Source: Desulfatibacillum alkenivorans DSM 16219
GTDB taxonomy: Bacteria; Desulfobacterota; Desulfobacteria; Desulfobacterales; Desulfatibacillaceae
Reading direction: 5' to 3'
NCBI RefSeq assembly: GCF_900142135.1
Contig: NZ_FQZU01000016.1
Coordinates: 62,001-126,000, forward strand
Length of the DNA: 64,000 nucleotides
The notes under the pieces are model-generated. The model ran no database searches, had not been told where the DNA came from, and was given only the letters and a program-made list of their open reading frames with translations. Below, piece after piece: positions 8,088-17,488 of the stretch. The position numbers were made by a program, and so were the translations under genes. Position 1 is the stretch's first letter. The number at the start of each line of letters is the position of its first letter.

Positions 8088-10094
8088 ATGGAACACGTCA
8101 AATTATTTGAACCATTCACCATCAAAGGCCTCCAAATCAGCAACCGTACAATGATGCCGGCCATGGGGCTTTTGTACACCACCGATTATAATATGAACAG
8201 CCGTCTCAAGGAGTTTTACCTTGAAAGGGCCAGGGGCGGCATCGGCCTTATGACCATCGGCCCCCTGGGGTTTGAGAAGGCGGGCTCGGCGCCTTTTATT
8301 GTCGGCTTGTTTGATGACGCCAACGTGCCCGCTCTGAGGGAATTGAACGACCAGATTCACGCGGAGACGGACACGAAAACCGTGGGCCAGCTTTTGCATC
8401 AGGGCCGCTACGCCCATTCCATGCTGACCGGTCTGCCGCCCCTTGCGCCTTCCGCGCTGGCCAGCGCCATCACCCGGGAAGTTCCCAAGGAAATGACCAT
8501 CGACGACATCAAGAACACGATTCAGTTGTACGCCGACGCCGCAAAGAGGGTTAAGGACGCCCATTATGACGTGGTGGAAATCCTGGCCTGCACCGGATAC
8601 CTGATCAACCAGTTCCTGTCTCCCGTGACCAACCACAGGAAAGACGAATACGGCGGTTCCTTTGAGAATCGCACCCGTTTCGGCCGGGAAGTCATCGAAG
8701 CGGTCCGCAAGGCGGTTGGCGACGATTATATTGTGGGGTTGCGCATTTCAGGCAACGACTTCATGCCCGGCGGGCACACCAACGAGGAGTCCTCCGACTT
8801 CGCGGTCATCGCCGAAAAAGCCGGGGTGGATTACGTGAACGTCACCGGCGGCTGGCACGAAACCAACATTCCCCAACTGACCTCCAATGTGCCTTCCGGC
8901 GCGTATGTGTACCTGGCCCGGGGCGTCAAGGAAAAGGTCAATGTGCCGGTCATCGCATCCAACCGCATGGGCGATCCCGACGTGGCGGAAAAAGCGCTTC
9001 GCTCCGGCGCCTGCGACATGATTTGCTGGGGCCGCCCCATGCTGGCCGACCCCGAGCTTCCCAATAAAGTTAAGGAAGGCCGCGACTGGGAAATCATCCC
9101 CTGCATCGCCTGCAACCAGGGCTGCTTTGACATCCTGTTCGGCGGCCAGCCCGTCCGTTGCATCATGAACCCCCGGTGCGGCATGGAAGAGCACCTGGTG
9201 GAAACCCCCACGGACAAGCCTAAAAAAATTCTTGTCGGCGGCGGCGGCGTGGCGGGCATGCAGTTCGCCCTGACGGCCGCCAAACGCGGCCATGACGTGA
9301 CCCTGTACGAGAAGCAGGACCATCTGGGCGGCCAGTTGATCCTGGCCATGGCGCCCACGGGCAAGGAGGAATTCGGCCGGATTCTGACAAGCCTGATCGA
9401 ACGCATGGACCATTACGGCGTCAAGGTTGTTTTGAACGCCGAGCTTACGCCCGAAAAAATCAGGGAGGAAAAGCCCGACGTCCTGGCCGTGGCCTCCGGC
9501 GCCCTGCCCATCACCATCCCCGTGCCCGGCGCTGATAAGCCCCACGTGATTCAGGCCTGGGACTACCTTTTGGGCAAAACCCCGCACATCGGCAAGAACG
9601 TGGTGGTTGTCGGGGGCAGCGCCACCGGCTGCGAAACGGCCCACACCATCGCCTGCATGGACGTTCCGGACGAAGCCACCCTGGCCTTTTTGACCTATCA
9701 TCAGGCGGAAACCCCGGAATACCTCACCGGCCTGTCCCGCAAGTCCTTGCGTAACATCACCATCATCGACGTGCTGGACAGAATGGCCGCCAACGTGGGC
9801 CGCACCAGCAAATGGTCCCTCATGAAGAGCCTCAAGCTCTCGGACGTGACCTTGAAGCCCCAGACCAAGCTGGTGGAAATCAAGGACGACTGCGTGGTGG
9901 TGGAAACCCCGGACGGCACGGAAACCATCCCGGCCGACACCGTGGTCATGGCCGTGGGCGCGGCTCCGGTCCAAACTTTATATGACGAGTTCAAGAGCGA
10001 CGGCATGGAAGTCCTGCTTCTGGGCGACGCAAAAGCCGTCAGGAATCTGGGCGACGCCGTACGCGAAGGATACGAAGCCGCCCTGGAGGTGTAA
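8088..10094 (+). CDS. FadH/Old Yellow Enzyme-type NAD(P)H-flavin-FeS oxidoreductase
   Basis: 668 residues with the domain order of 2,4-dienoyl-CoA reductase (FadH) and related enoate reductases. An FMN-binding TIM barrel (1-~335, EPFTIKGLQISNRTMMPAM at the start, HQGRYAH in the middle) is followed by a [4Fe-4S] motif with cysteines 339, 342, 346 and 358, then FAD- and NAD(P)H-binding Rossmann parts (KILVGGGGVAGMQFAL; VVVVGGSATGCETAH). Such enzymes reduce a C=C bond of an unsaturated acyl-CoA or enone with electrons relayed from NAD(P)H through FAD, the cluster and FMN. The start has GAGGGG upstream. It lies between a TetR gene and a large acyl-CoA dehydrogenase, consistent with unsaturated fatty-acid breakdown. 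The exact substrate is open. Confidence 0.88.
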   Translation: MEHVKLFEPFTIKGLQISNRTMMPAMGLLYTTDYNMNSRLKEFYLERARGGIGLMTIGPLGFEKAGSAPFIVGLFDDANVPALRELNDQIHAETDTKTVGQLLHQGRYAHSMLTGLPPLAPSALASAITREVPKEMTIDDIKNTIQLYADAAKRVKDAHYDVVEILACTGYLINQFLSPVTNHRKDEYGGSFENRTRFGREVIEAVRKAVGDDYIVGLRISGNDFMPGGHTNEESSDFAVIAEKAGVDYVNVTGGWHETNIPQLTSNVPSGAYVYLARGVKEKVNVPVIASNRMGDPDVAEKALRSGACDMICWGRPMLADPELPNKVKEGRDWEIIPCIACNQGCFDILFGGQPVRCIMNPRCGMEEHLVETPTDKPKKILVGGGGVAGMQFALTAAKRGHDVTLYEKQDHLGGQLILAMAPTGKEEFGRILTSLIERMDHYGVKVVLNAELTPEKIREEKPDVLAVASGALPITIPVPGADKPHVIQAWDYLLGKTPHIGKNVVVVGGSATGCETAHTIACMDVPDEATLAFLTYHQAETPEYLTGLSRKSLRNITIIDVLDRMAANVGRTSKWSLMKSLKLSDVTLKPQTKLVEIKDDCVVVETPDGTETIPADTVVMAVGAAPVQTLYDEFKSDGMEVLLLGDAKAVRNLGDAVREGYEAALEV

Positions 10095-10103
10095 TGTATT
10101 GAC

Positions 10104-10193
10104 GGATTTCGGGGGACATGGTTTTATTTTGGAAACAGCCCGTTAAATAGGCGCGGCGTCCCATGAGACGAGGATCGCGTCCCCGCGAAATCC
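10104..10193. repeat. Family B hairpin, copy 1 (GGGGGAC element)
   Basis: GGATTTCGGGGGACATG (10104-10120) is mirrored by GGATCGCGTCCCCGCGAAATCC (10172-10193) with a few mismatches. It starts 9 bp after the stop of the FadH-like gene. Two further copies are at 12155-12239 and 18293-18367. It could act as a 3' transcript stabiliser or attenuator, but its recurrence points to a mobile REP-like origin. Confidence 0.75.
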
Positions 10194-10296
10194 TGAGAAT
10201 GGCTAATGAACCCAAGCTGTATTATCGGTGTAATGGTATTGGCGGCGTTTGCCGTTAATAGGCCTTAATTAAAACATAAAACAGGAGGATATAGGC

Positions 10297-12144
10297 ATGG
10301 CGCAGTATATTGCAGATCGTAGGGATATCGACTTTGTGCTTTTCGAGCAATTGGAGGCGGACAAGCTCTGCGAGCATGAAAAATACGCGGAATTCAACAA
10401 AAAAACCTTTGACCTGCTCATCAACGAGGCCAGGAATTATGCGGTCAAGGAAGTCCTGCCCACCCTGACCGAGGGCGACCGCGCAGGCGGCGCCATTTTT
10501 GACAACGGCAAGGTCACGGTTCCCGAATGCTACCAAAAGCCTTACAAATTGCTGGTGGAGGGCGAATGGGTCGGCATGACCGAAGACCCGGAGGTGGGCG
10601 GCCAGGGATTTCCCCTGACCATCGGCCAGGCTGTGATCGAATACATCATCGGCGCCAACTTCGCTTTTGCAGCTTATGGTTATGCGGGCCACGGCACCGC
10701 CAAGATGATTGAGATTTTCGGCACGGACAAGCAAAAGGAATTGTACCTGAAGAAACTCTACTCCGCTGAATGGGGCGGCACCATGGTTCTGACCGAGCCC
10801 GAGGCCGGGTCTGACGTGGGCAACCTGTCCACCACGGCCACGCCCAACGACGACGGCACCTACAACATTTCCGGCAACAAGATTTTCATCACCGGCGCCG
10901 AGCAGGACCTGACCCCCAACGTCATCCACCCGGTTCTGGCCCGCATCGAAGGCGCTCCCAAGGGCACCAAGGGCATCTCCCTGTTCATCGTTCCCAAAAT
11001 ATGGGTGAATGACGACGGCTCCCTGGGCGAACCCAACGACGTGGTCTGCACGGGCATCGAGCATAAAATGGGCCTCAAGGGCTCCTCCACATGCAGCCTG
11101 ACCTTCGGCGGCCAGGGCAAATGCAAGGGCGTGCTTTTGGGCGAAGTCAACAAGGGCATGCAGGTCATGTTCCACATGATGAACGAAGCCCGCCTGCTGG
11201 TGGGCACCATAGGCGCCTGCAACGCCAGCGCAGCCTATCTCTACGCCGTCAACTACGCCAAGGAACGCATCCAGGGCCGCGACCTGGACGACATGTTCAA
11301 CCATGACGCAGCTCCAGTGCCCATCATCAAGCACCCGGACGTAAGGCGCATGCTCTTGTGGATGAAAGCCCACGTGGACGGCATGCGCAGCCTTTGCTAC
11401 TACGGCGCCAACATGTTCGATAAAATCAAACTGGAAACCGACGAAACGCAAAAGGAATACTACCAGGGAATCATCGAAATTCTCACGCCCATCATCAAGT
11501 CCTACTGCACGGATCGCGGCTTCCAGGTTTGCGGTGAAGCCATCCAGTGCTACGGCGGCTACGGCTACACCCAGGAGTTCCCGGTGGAGCAGATCATGCG
11601 CGATTCCAAGATCAACTCCATCTACGAAGGCACCAACGGCATCCAGGCCATGGACCTTTTGGGCCGCAAAATGGGCATGAAAAAGGGCGCTTACTTCATC
11701 AACCTGCTGTCGGAAATCGGCAAGATCGTGGCCCAGGCCAAGCAGAATCCCGCCCTGGACCAGGACGCCTCCAAGCTGGAAGAAGCCGTCACCCGCCTGA
11801 GCGAAATCGCCATGCATCTGGGCTCCACCGCCGCTTCCGGCAAGATCAAGGAAGCCTTCTCCTTCGCCACCCCGTTCCAGGAAGTCATGGGCGACGTGGT
11901 CATGGGCTGGATGCTCCTGTGGCGGGCCGTCATCGCCGCTCCCAAACTGGACAAGATCGTGGGCGGCAAGGACGCCGCCGAAGTGGCCGCCAAGAACAAG
12001 GAAGCCGCTTTCTACCTGAGCCAGTTGAAGACGGCCGAATACTTCATCAACTCCATCCTGCCTGGAACCATCGGCAAGATGAACGCCATCGGCGCCACCA
12101 ACGACGCCGTGGTCAGCACCCCCGAAGCCTGCTTCATGGGGTAA
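10297..12144 (+). CDS. Acyl-CoA dehydrogenase, large (~600-residue) subfamily
   Basis: 615 residues, longer than the usual ~380 because of an N-terminal extension (AQYIADRRDIDFVLFEQL) and a C-terminal helical domain (about 470-615). The core is complete: VLTEPEAGSDVG for FAD binding, and YGGYGYTQEFPVEQIMRDSK then IYEGTNGIQAMDLLGRKM, with Glu444 as the expected catalytic base. This size class includes DmdC-type 3-methylmercaptopropionyl-CoA dehydrogenase and long-chain enzymes of deltaproteobacteria. It catalyses alpha,beta-desaturation of an acyl-CoA, passing electrons to ETF. A strong AGGAGG lies upstream of the ATG. The flanking hairpin repeats on both sides suggest it is a single transcription unit. 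Confidence 0.92.
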   Translation: MAQYIADRRDIDFVLFEQLEADKLCEHEKYAEFNKKTFDLLINEARNYAVKEVLPTLTEGDRAGGAIFDNGKVTVPECYQKPYKLLVEGEWVGMTEDPEVGGQGFPLTIGQAVIEYIIGANFAFAAYGYAGHGTAKMIEIFGTDKQKELYLKKLYSAEWGGTMVLTEPEAGSDVGNLSTTATPNDDGTYNISGNKIFITGAEQDLTPNVIHPVLARIEGAPKGTKGISLFIVPKIWVNDDGSLGEPNDVVCTGIEHKMGLKGSSTCSLTFGGQGKCKGVLLGEVNKGMQVMFHMMNEARLLVGTIGACNASAAYLYAVNYAKERIQGRDLDDMFNHDAAPVPIIKHPDVRRMLLWMKAHVDGMRSLCYYGANMFDKIKLETDETQKEYYQGIIEILTPIIKSYCTDRGFQVCGEAIQCYGGYGYTQEFPVEQIMRDSKINSIYEGTNGIQAMDLLGRKMGMKKGAYFINLLSEIGKIVAQAKQNPALDQDASKLEEAVTRLSEIAMHLGSTAASGKIKEAFSFATPFQEVMGDVVMGWMLLWRAVIAAPKLDKIVGGKDAAEVAAKNKEAAFYLSQLKTAEYFINSILPGTIGKMNAIGATNDAVVSTPEACFMG

Positions 12145-12154
12145 GGAAAATATG

Positions 12155-12239
12155 ATTTCGGGGGACGCGATACTTATTTCAACGATCTTTATGGCGTGTT
12201 CATCGCCTTTGTAGAGATAAAGTGCATGTCCCCCGAAAT
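12155..12239. repeat. Family B hairpin, copy 2
   Basis: ATTTCGGGGGACGCGATACT (from 12155) pairs with AGTGCATGTCCCCCGAAAT (to 12239), leaving a loop of about 40 bases. It begins 10 bp after the acyl-CoA dehydrogenase stop codon, the same placement as copy 1. Confidence 0.8.
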
Positions 12240-12267
12240 CCTCCTCAATTGAACAGCGCAGGTTTAA

Positions 12268-12338
12268 GCCGCCCTTGCTTGGGCGCCCTGGGCAGAGCGC
12301 GGTATCCTGCCTGGGCGCGTAAGCGCAAAAGGGGCGGC
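12268..12338. repeat. Family C repeat, degenerate copy
   Basis: GCCGCCC at 12268 and GGGCGGC near 12338 flank CCTGGGCAGAGCGCGGTATCCT and CCTGGGCGCGTAAGCGC. The layout matches the copies at 33169-33245 and 33421-33473. The rest of the 329-bp gap (12145-12473) holds only family B copy 2 and an AT-rich stretch (12341-12405) that may carry the promoter of the next gene. Confidence 0.55.
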
Positions 12339-12473
12339 CCTAAATACCTTTCCCTAATTATTCCACACACGGTAAATATCCGATAAAATTATACTTTAAC
12401 TTGCAGGGCGGCGGAAAACCCTTTAAGATGACTCCCAACGGATCAAGAACAACTCACGCGGGAGTTATGATAA

Positions 12474-15400
12474 ATGGACAGGTGTTTCCTGGGAATAGAC
12501 GTTGGCTCGGTATCGGTTTCCGTGGCTTTGATTACGCCAGACAAGCAAGTGGTGCAAACCGCTTATGGTTTTCATCACGGCGACGCCGCCGGCTGCCTGA
12601 ACAAGATCCTGCACGACAATTTCGACCTTTCCGTCGTGGAAGCCATTGCGGCGACCACCTCCACGCCTGGCTTCATCAATGCGGACGCACGCATCGACAA
12701 CCGGGTGGCTGCGATTGCCGGAACCAGGCTTTTTCACCCGGACGTTCGGTCCATTTTGATTGTGGGCGCGGAGAAATTCGGGCTCATTCATTTTGACGGG
12801 CAGGGCGACTATTCGGGATACAAGTCCAACACCTCCTGCGCGGCGGGAACGGGCAGCTTTCTGGATCAGCAGGCCAATCGTTTGAACCTGGACGGCATCG
12901 AGGACCTGTGCCGGGTGGCCTTGTCCAATGAGGGCGCCATTCCCAAGATCGCCTCCCGGTGCGCGGTCTTCGCCAAGACCGATCTGGTGCACGCCCAGCA
13001 GGAGGGCTATTCCCTGCCCGAAATCTGCGACGGCCTGTGCCTGGGGCTGGCCAGGAACATCGCCGACACTCTGGTTTCCGGGGCGGATCAATTATGCGAG
13101 CCCTTGGTTTTTACGGGCGGCGTATCCCGGAACAAGGCGGTTTTGAGGCATTTGGAAAGCCTCATGGGCTTGAAGATCACCCCGGACGCCACGGGCGCCT
13201 ATCCTGCCATTGGCGCCGCCTGCATACTGGTTGACGAATACACCGGGGCTGGCCGGTCCCGGTCCGTGGACGCTGTGTTTAAGGAAAAGGACGAGCTGGA
13301 AACCTCCTACTTCCCTCCTTTGGAATTAAATCTGTCCACTCATCCCGATTTTTCCGCCCAGGCTTATTTGTATCCCCGGGACAAGGCCAAAACCCCGGAC
13401 TCCGTGGAAGTGGACGCCTACATCACGGACTTGCCGGAAAAGCCTTTCCTGACCATCGGCCTGGACATCGGCTCCACCAGCACCAAGGCGGCGTTGATTC
13501 TGCCGGACGGGCGGGTGGCGGGCGGATTTTACACCCGCACCTCGGGCCGGCCTTTGTCCGCCGCTCAAAAGGTCTTCCAGGCCGTGGACGACTTTCTGAA
13601 TCAATACGCTCCGGGCGCGACCATTGCGGGCGCGGCCGCAACCGGGTCTGGGCGCAAGTTCATCGGCCAGATTATCGGCGCCGATCTTGTGCTGGACGAA
13701 ATTACCGCCCATGCGCGGGCGGCCGTCCAGCTTGAGCCCGCCGTAGACACCATCATCGAAATCGGCGGCCAGGATTCCAAGTTCACCTGCCTGAAAAACG
13801 GGTCCGTGGTTTTTTCCACCATGAACACCGTGTGCGCGGCCGGCACCGGCTCTTTTGTGGAGGAGCAGGCCCAACGCCTGGGATGCCCGCTGCCGGATTA
13901 TCCGGCCAGGGCCATGGGCTCACCCGCGCCCGTCACCAGCGACCGGTGCACCGTTTTTATGGAACGGGACATCAATTACTTCCTTGCCTCCGGCTGCACG
14001 CAGAACGAAATGCTGGCTTCCACCCTCCATTCCATCTGCGAAAACTACCTGACCAAGGTGGCGACCGCAAGCAGGATAGGAAAGAAGGTCATCTTCACCG
14101 GCGCCACGGCCAAAAACAAGGCCCTGGTGGCGGCCTTTGAGCAAAAATTGGGCAAGCCCATCATGGTTTCCCGGTATTGCCATCTGACGGGCGCCTTGGG
14201 CTGCGCCCTGGCTTTGGCTGACGCCCCGGCTGAGGAAACCCGGTTTGCGGGCCTGGATTTATACAAAAAGGAGATCCCCGTGGAGTCCGAGGTTTGCCAA
14301 TTGTGCGGCAATAACTGCAAGATCACCAAGGCCGTGGTCAACGGCCGCACCGCGGCTTTCGGGTTTTTATGCGGCAGGGATTACGACACCCAAAAGAAGG
14401 TGGATTCCAACACCTCCGGCTTTGATTTGTTCCAGGAGCGGAAGCAAATCCACGCTTTTTCCCGGTCCGCGACACAAGGCCCGGTGGTGGGGATTCCCTC
14501 GGCCCTGCATCTTTTCGACGACGTGACCATGTGGCGCCGGTTTTTCGACCTCCTGGGAATTCGCACAATTACGAGCCAAAACTACAAGACCGCCATCAAG
14601 GACGGCAAGAGCCTGTGCCGGACCGATTTTTGCGCACCCATCACCGCCCTCCACGGCCATGTGAAGCATTTGCTGGATAAGGCCGATTATGTGTTCCTGC
14701 CCTTTTATCTGGAGCAAAAGCAGAACACGCGCAAAACCCGGCGGCAGTATTGCTACTACACCCAATACGCTCCGGCGCTGACAGAGTCTGTGGGAAGCCC
14801 GGACCGCTTTCTAAGCCCCCTGGTGAATTACCTGTACAGCTCCTGGCACGTTAAAAAGGAGCTTCACGAGACCGTCAAGCGCATCCCCGGAGTGAACGCG
14901 GGCTTTTTGAAAATTTCCGAGGCCTATGACCTGGCCCGGGAGGAAAAAACAGCCCGGCAGGAGGCGCTGGCCGGCGTATACGAAAAGCAAGCCTCCGCCG
15001 GCGACCTGAACGTGGTGCTGTTGGGCAGGCCGTACACCATCCTGAGCCCGGCCATGAACAAGAACATTCCCGGCATATTTTCCTCTATGGGCATCAGGAC
15101 TTTCTATTCGGACATGTTTCCCGCGGAAGGCAAAGATCTGACCATGGTCAGGGATATTCTGGACAGCCTGCATTGGCATTACGCCTCCAAAATCCTGGAA
15201 GCCGCAGCCGCCGTGGCCCAGACCAAAGGGGCTTATCCGGTTTTCGTCACTTCGTTCCGGTGCTCGCCCGACGCCTTTGTGATCGACTATTTTAAGCGAG
15301 TCATGGAGGCCTTTGACAAGCCCTATTTGGTGTTGCAGCTGGACGAGCACGACTCGGCCGTGGGCTACGAAACCCGCATTGAGGCCGCGGTGCGTTCCTT

Positions 15401-16679
15401 CCGGACCCATTATGAAGAATCCCGCGAGCGGATTTCCGCGCTTCCGTCTCCTTTGTCCGCCCCCAGGGAGGACAAGGTCGGGGACAAGACCCTGGTTATC
15501 CCGAATTGGGACCCCATTGCCATGCCTTTGGTCGCAGCCGCGCTCCGGGGCCGGGGCGTCGACGCCCGGCTTTTGGAGGAAAGCGAACCCGTAATCATGA
15601 AAAGCATGCGCCACAACTCCGGCCAGTGCGTGCCCATGAACGTGATCGCCGAGGAATTCAAGGAATACGTCATGCGCCATAACCTGGATCCGGCCAAGAC
15701 TTTGCTTTGGGCGCCGGACGGCAAATGGGCCTGCAATCTGGGCGTGTTCCCCCTGTTCCTTAAAGATGCAATAAACAGCATGGGCGGGGGGCTGGAAAAG
15801 GCCGGCGTGTATGCCGGAACCGCCTCGTTCCTGGACATCTCGGTAAAAATGCCATTGTCCGTTTACTTGTGCTACATGTTGGGCGGGTTCATCAACCGGG
15901 CGGCGTGCTCTATCCGGCCCTACGAACGTGAAAAAGGCCGGACCGACGCCGTCATGGATGAATCCCTCCGCCTTCTCGCCAAGGCCTTTTATGAAGGCGG
16001 CGGGGAATACGAGGCTGCCGCAGAGGTCGTTGAGTGGTTCAGGAATATTCCCGTCGATCGTACGGAAAGCCGCCCCAAAGCGGCCCTTATGGGCGACGTG
16101 TACGTGGTGGACAACCACGTCATGAACCAGGATCTGGTCCGCGTGATCGAGGCCGCCGGCGGCGAGGCGGTCACCACGCCCTACAGCTCGCACCTTAAAA
16201 TGGTCGCCAGCGCCTATTTTCGCCGCTGGTTCAAGGAAGGCCTGTATATGAGCGCCATATCCTCCAAGGCATTCCTCACCGCAGCCATGCAGATCGAAAA
16301 GAAATACCACCGTCTGTTCAGCCCGCTGCTGGGCGGCGTGAACGAAAACTTCGAGGATTCTTTCGAGGAAATCCTGCCAAAATACGGCGCAATCAAGGAA
16401 AACACCGGCGAAACCATGGACAATATCGTCAAAGCCTGGTACCTGAAAAAACAGTACCCGGACCTGGCCCTGATTATCCACACCACCCCGGCCTTCTGCT
16501 GCCCTTCCATGGTCACGGAAGCCCTGGCGCATAAGATCGAAAAAATCACGGGCGTGCCTTTTGTTTCCGTCACTTATGACGGCACCGGCGGCAGCAAGAA
16601 CGACGCTATCATTCCATATTTGAAATACCCCAAAACGCAAAAGGCCGCATCCGTCCGGGAGACGAGGAGGAATTTTTGA
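12474..16679 (+). CDS. Giant double-activase / 2-hydroxyacyl-CoA dehydratase-related protein
   Basis: 1401 residues. Two ASKHA (BadF/BcrAD/HgdC-type) ATPase modules lie in tandem: residues ~4-265 (LGIDVGSVSVSVALI, TSCAAGTGSFLDQQA, FTGGVSRNKAVL) and ~323-590 (IGLDIGSTSTKAALI, VCAAGTGSFVEEQA, FTGATAKNKALV). They are followed by a cysteine motif (CQLCGNNCKI), a DUF2229-like region (FDDVTMWRRFFDLLGI; CRTDFCAPITALHGHV) and an HgdB-like C-terminal region (NSGQCVPMNVIAEEFKEYV). The ATPase modules keep the cluster-ligating cysteines, so ATP-driven electron transfer within one chain is plausible. The family is widespread in anaerobes and its reaction is not established. GGGAG precedes the ATG; a shadow frame on the other strand is not a gene. 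Confidence 0.9.
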   Translation: MDRCFLGIDVGSVSVSVALITPDKQVVQTAYGFHHGDAAGCLNKILHDNFDLSVVEAIAATTSTPGFINADARIDNRVAAIAGTRLFHPDVRSILIVGAEKFGLIHFDGQGDYSGYKSNTSCAAGTGSFLDQQANRLNLDGIEDLCRVALSNEGAIPKIASRCAVFAKTDLVHAQQEGYSLPEICDGLCLGLARNIADTLVSGADQLCEPLVFTGGVSRNKAVLRHLESLMGLKITPDATGAYPAIGAACILVDEYTGAGRSRSVDAVFKEKDELETSYFPPLELNLSTHPDFSAQAYLYPRDKAKTPDSVEVDAYITDLPEKPFLTIGLDIGSTSTKAALILPDGRVAGGFYTRTSGRPLSAAQKVFQAVDDFLNQYAPGATIAGAAATGSGRKFIGQIIGADLVLDEITAHARAAVQLEPAVDTIIEIGGQDSKFTCLKNGSVVFSTMNTVCAAGTGSFVEEQAQRLGCPLPDYPARAMGSPAPVTSDRCTVFMERDINYFLASGCTQNEMLASTLHSICENYLTKVATASRIGKKVIFTGATAKNKALVAAFEQKLGKPIMVSRYCHLTGALGCALALADAPAEETRFAGLDLYKKEIPVESEVCQLCGNNCKITKAVVNGRTAAFGFLCGRDYDTQKKVDSNTSGFDLFQERKQIHAFSRSATQGPVVGIPSALHLFDDVTMWRRFFDLLGIRTITSQNYKTAIKDGKSLCRTDFCAPITALHGHVKHLLDKADYVFLPFYLEQKQNTRKTRRQYCYYTQYAPALTESVGSPDRFLSPLVNYLYSSWHVKKELHETVKRIPGVNAGFLKISEAYDLAREEKTARQEALAGVYEKQASAGDLNVVLLGRPYTILSPAMNKNIPGIFSSMGIRTFYSDMFPAEGKDLTMVRDILDSLHWHYASKILEAAAAVAQTKGAYPVFVTSFRCSPDAFVIDYFKRVMEAFDKPYLVLQLDEHDSAVGYETRIEAAVRSFRTHYEESRERISALPSPLSAPREDKVGDKTLVIPNWDPIAMPLVAAALRGRGVDARLLEESEPVIMKSMRHNSGQCVPMNVIAEEFKEYVMRHNLDPAKTLLWAPDGKWACNLGVFPLFLKDAINSMGGGLEKAGVYAGTASFLDISVKMPLSVYLCYMLGGFINRAACSIRPYEREKGRTDAVMDESLRLLAKAFYEGGGEYEAAAEVVEWFRNIPVDRTESRPKAALMGDVYVVDNHVMNQDLVRVIEAAGGEAVTTPYSSHLKMVASAYFRRWFKEGLYMSAISSKAFLTAAMQIEKKYHRLFSPLLGGVNENFEDSFEEILPKYGAIKENTGETMDNIVKAWYLKKQYPDLALIIHTTPAFCCPSMVTEALAHKIEKITGVPFVSVTYDGTGGSKNDAIIPYLKYPKTQKAASVRETRRNF

Positions 16680-17488
16680 AACGATGCGTTGAAGCGGCGG
16701 TCCTGATCCTGTTGATGCTTGTTTTTTACGGCTGCCTCTCCAGCCTTGTCTATCATCCTGACAAGGAAATTTCCTTCACGCCCCAGGAGCTTGGCCTGGA
16801 GCATGAAGACCTGTACATGGCAAGCGCTAACGGAAAAATGATAAACGCCTGGTTTTTTCCTTGCGAAAACGCCCGGGCGGTGGTCCTTTTTTGCCACGGC
16901 AACGCAGGGAACATTTCCGACCGCGTTTCCCAGGCCTGGATGTTTCATAAATTGGAGCTGTCCACCCTGCTTTTCGACTATCAGGGCTTTGGGCAAAGCC
17001 AGGGCCGGCCCTCGGAACAGGGAACCTTTGACGACGCCAGGGCGGCATGGAATTATCTGGTTCAGGAAAAAGGCTTTCCGCCGGACAGGATCATCGTCTT
17101 CGGCAAGTCCCTGGGCGTCGCCGTGGCCATTGAGTTGGCCACCCAGATCGAGCCCGGCCTTTTGTTTGTGGACTCCTCGTTCACCTCCACCAAAGACGTG
17201 GCCAAAGCCCATTATCCCTGGGCGCCCGGCTTTTTGCTCCATCGCTGGAAGTACGACAGCCTGTCCCGCATTCCCAATGTGCAGGCGCCGGTCTGCTTTT
17301 TCCACAGCAAGCGGGACGAGGTTATTCCGTTCAAGCAGGGTAAGGCCCTTTTTGACGCTGCGCCTGAGCCCAAAGCCTTTGTGGAGATTACCGGCTCCCA
17401 CAACGACGGGTTTATGACATCCGGGAGGCTTTACACGGACGCGGTGGACTCCTTCATCAAAATGCATATGGAAAAAAATGAGAGTTAG
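16676..17488 (+). CDS. Alpha/beta hydrolase (BEM46/ABHD13-like), probable lipoprotein
   Basis: 270 residues starting at a TTG that overlaps the stop of the activase fusion by 4 bp and has AGGAGG 5 bases upstream; no ATG fits as well. The N-terminus is a hydrophobic segment ending FYGCLSS, a possible lipobox, so the protein is likely membrane anchored. The fold is clear: HGNAGNISDR after the first strands, nucleophile elbow GKSLGVA, a late Asp (KRDEVIPF) and the final His (GSHNDGF). It should hydrolyse an ester, thioester or amide; the substrate is unknown. Coupling to the upstream gene suggests a shared pathway. Confidence 0.85.
   Translation: MKRCVEAAVLILLMLVFYGCLSSLVYHPDKEISFTPQELGLEHEDLYMASANGKMINAWFFPCENARAVVLFCHGNAGNISDRVSQAWMFHKLELSTLLFDYQGFGQSQGRPSEQGTFDDARAAWNYLVQEKGFPPDRIIVFGKSLGVAVAIELATQIEPGLLFVDSSFTSTKDVAKAHYPWAPGFLLHRWKYDSLSRIPNVQAPVCFFHSKRDEVIPFKQGKALFDAAPEPKAFVEITGSHNDGFMTSGRLYTDAVDSFIKMHMEKNES

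Noticed and set aside
10230-10252. Sigma54-type -24/-12 promoter before the acyl-CoA dehydrogenase
   Set aside because: TGGCGG...TGCC has GG and GC only 8 bases apart instead of 10, so it does not fit.
10255-11817. 520-codon open frame antisense to the large acyl-CoA dehydrogenase
   Set aside because: It is a shadow of a clear gene; no motif, and the start lies inside the other gene.
14811-16640. 609-codon open frame antisense to the giant activase gene
   Set aside because: It mirrors a strongly supported gene in a GC-rich region, lacks recognisable motifs and a ribosome binding site, and has the His/Gly-rich composition typical of shadow frames.
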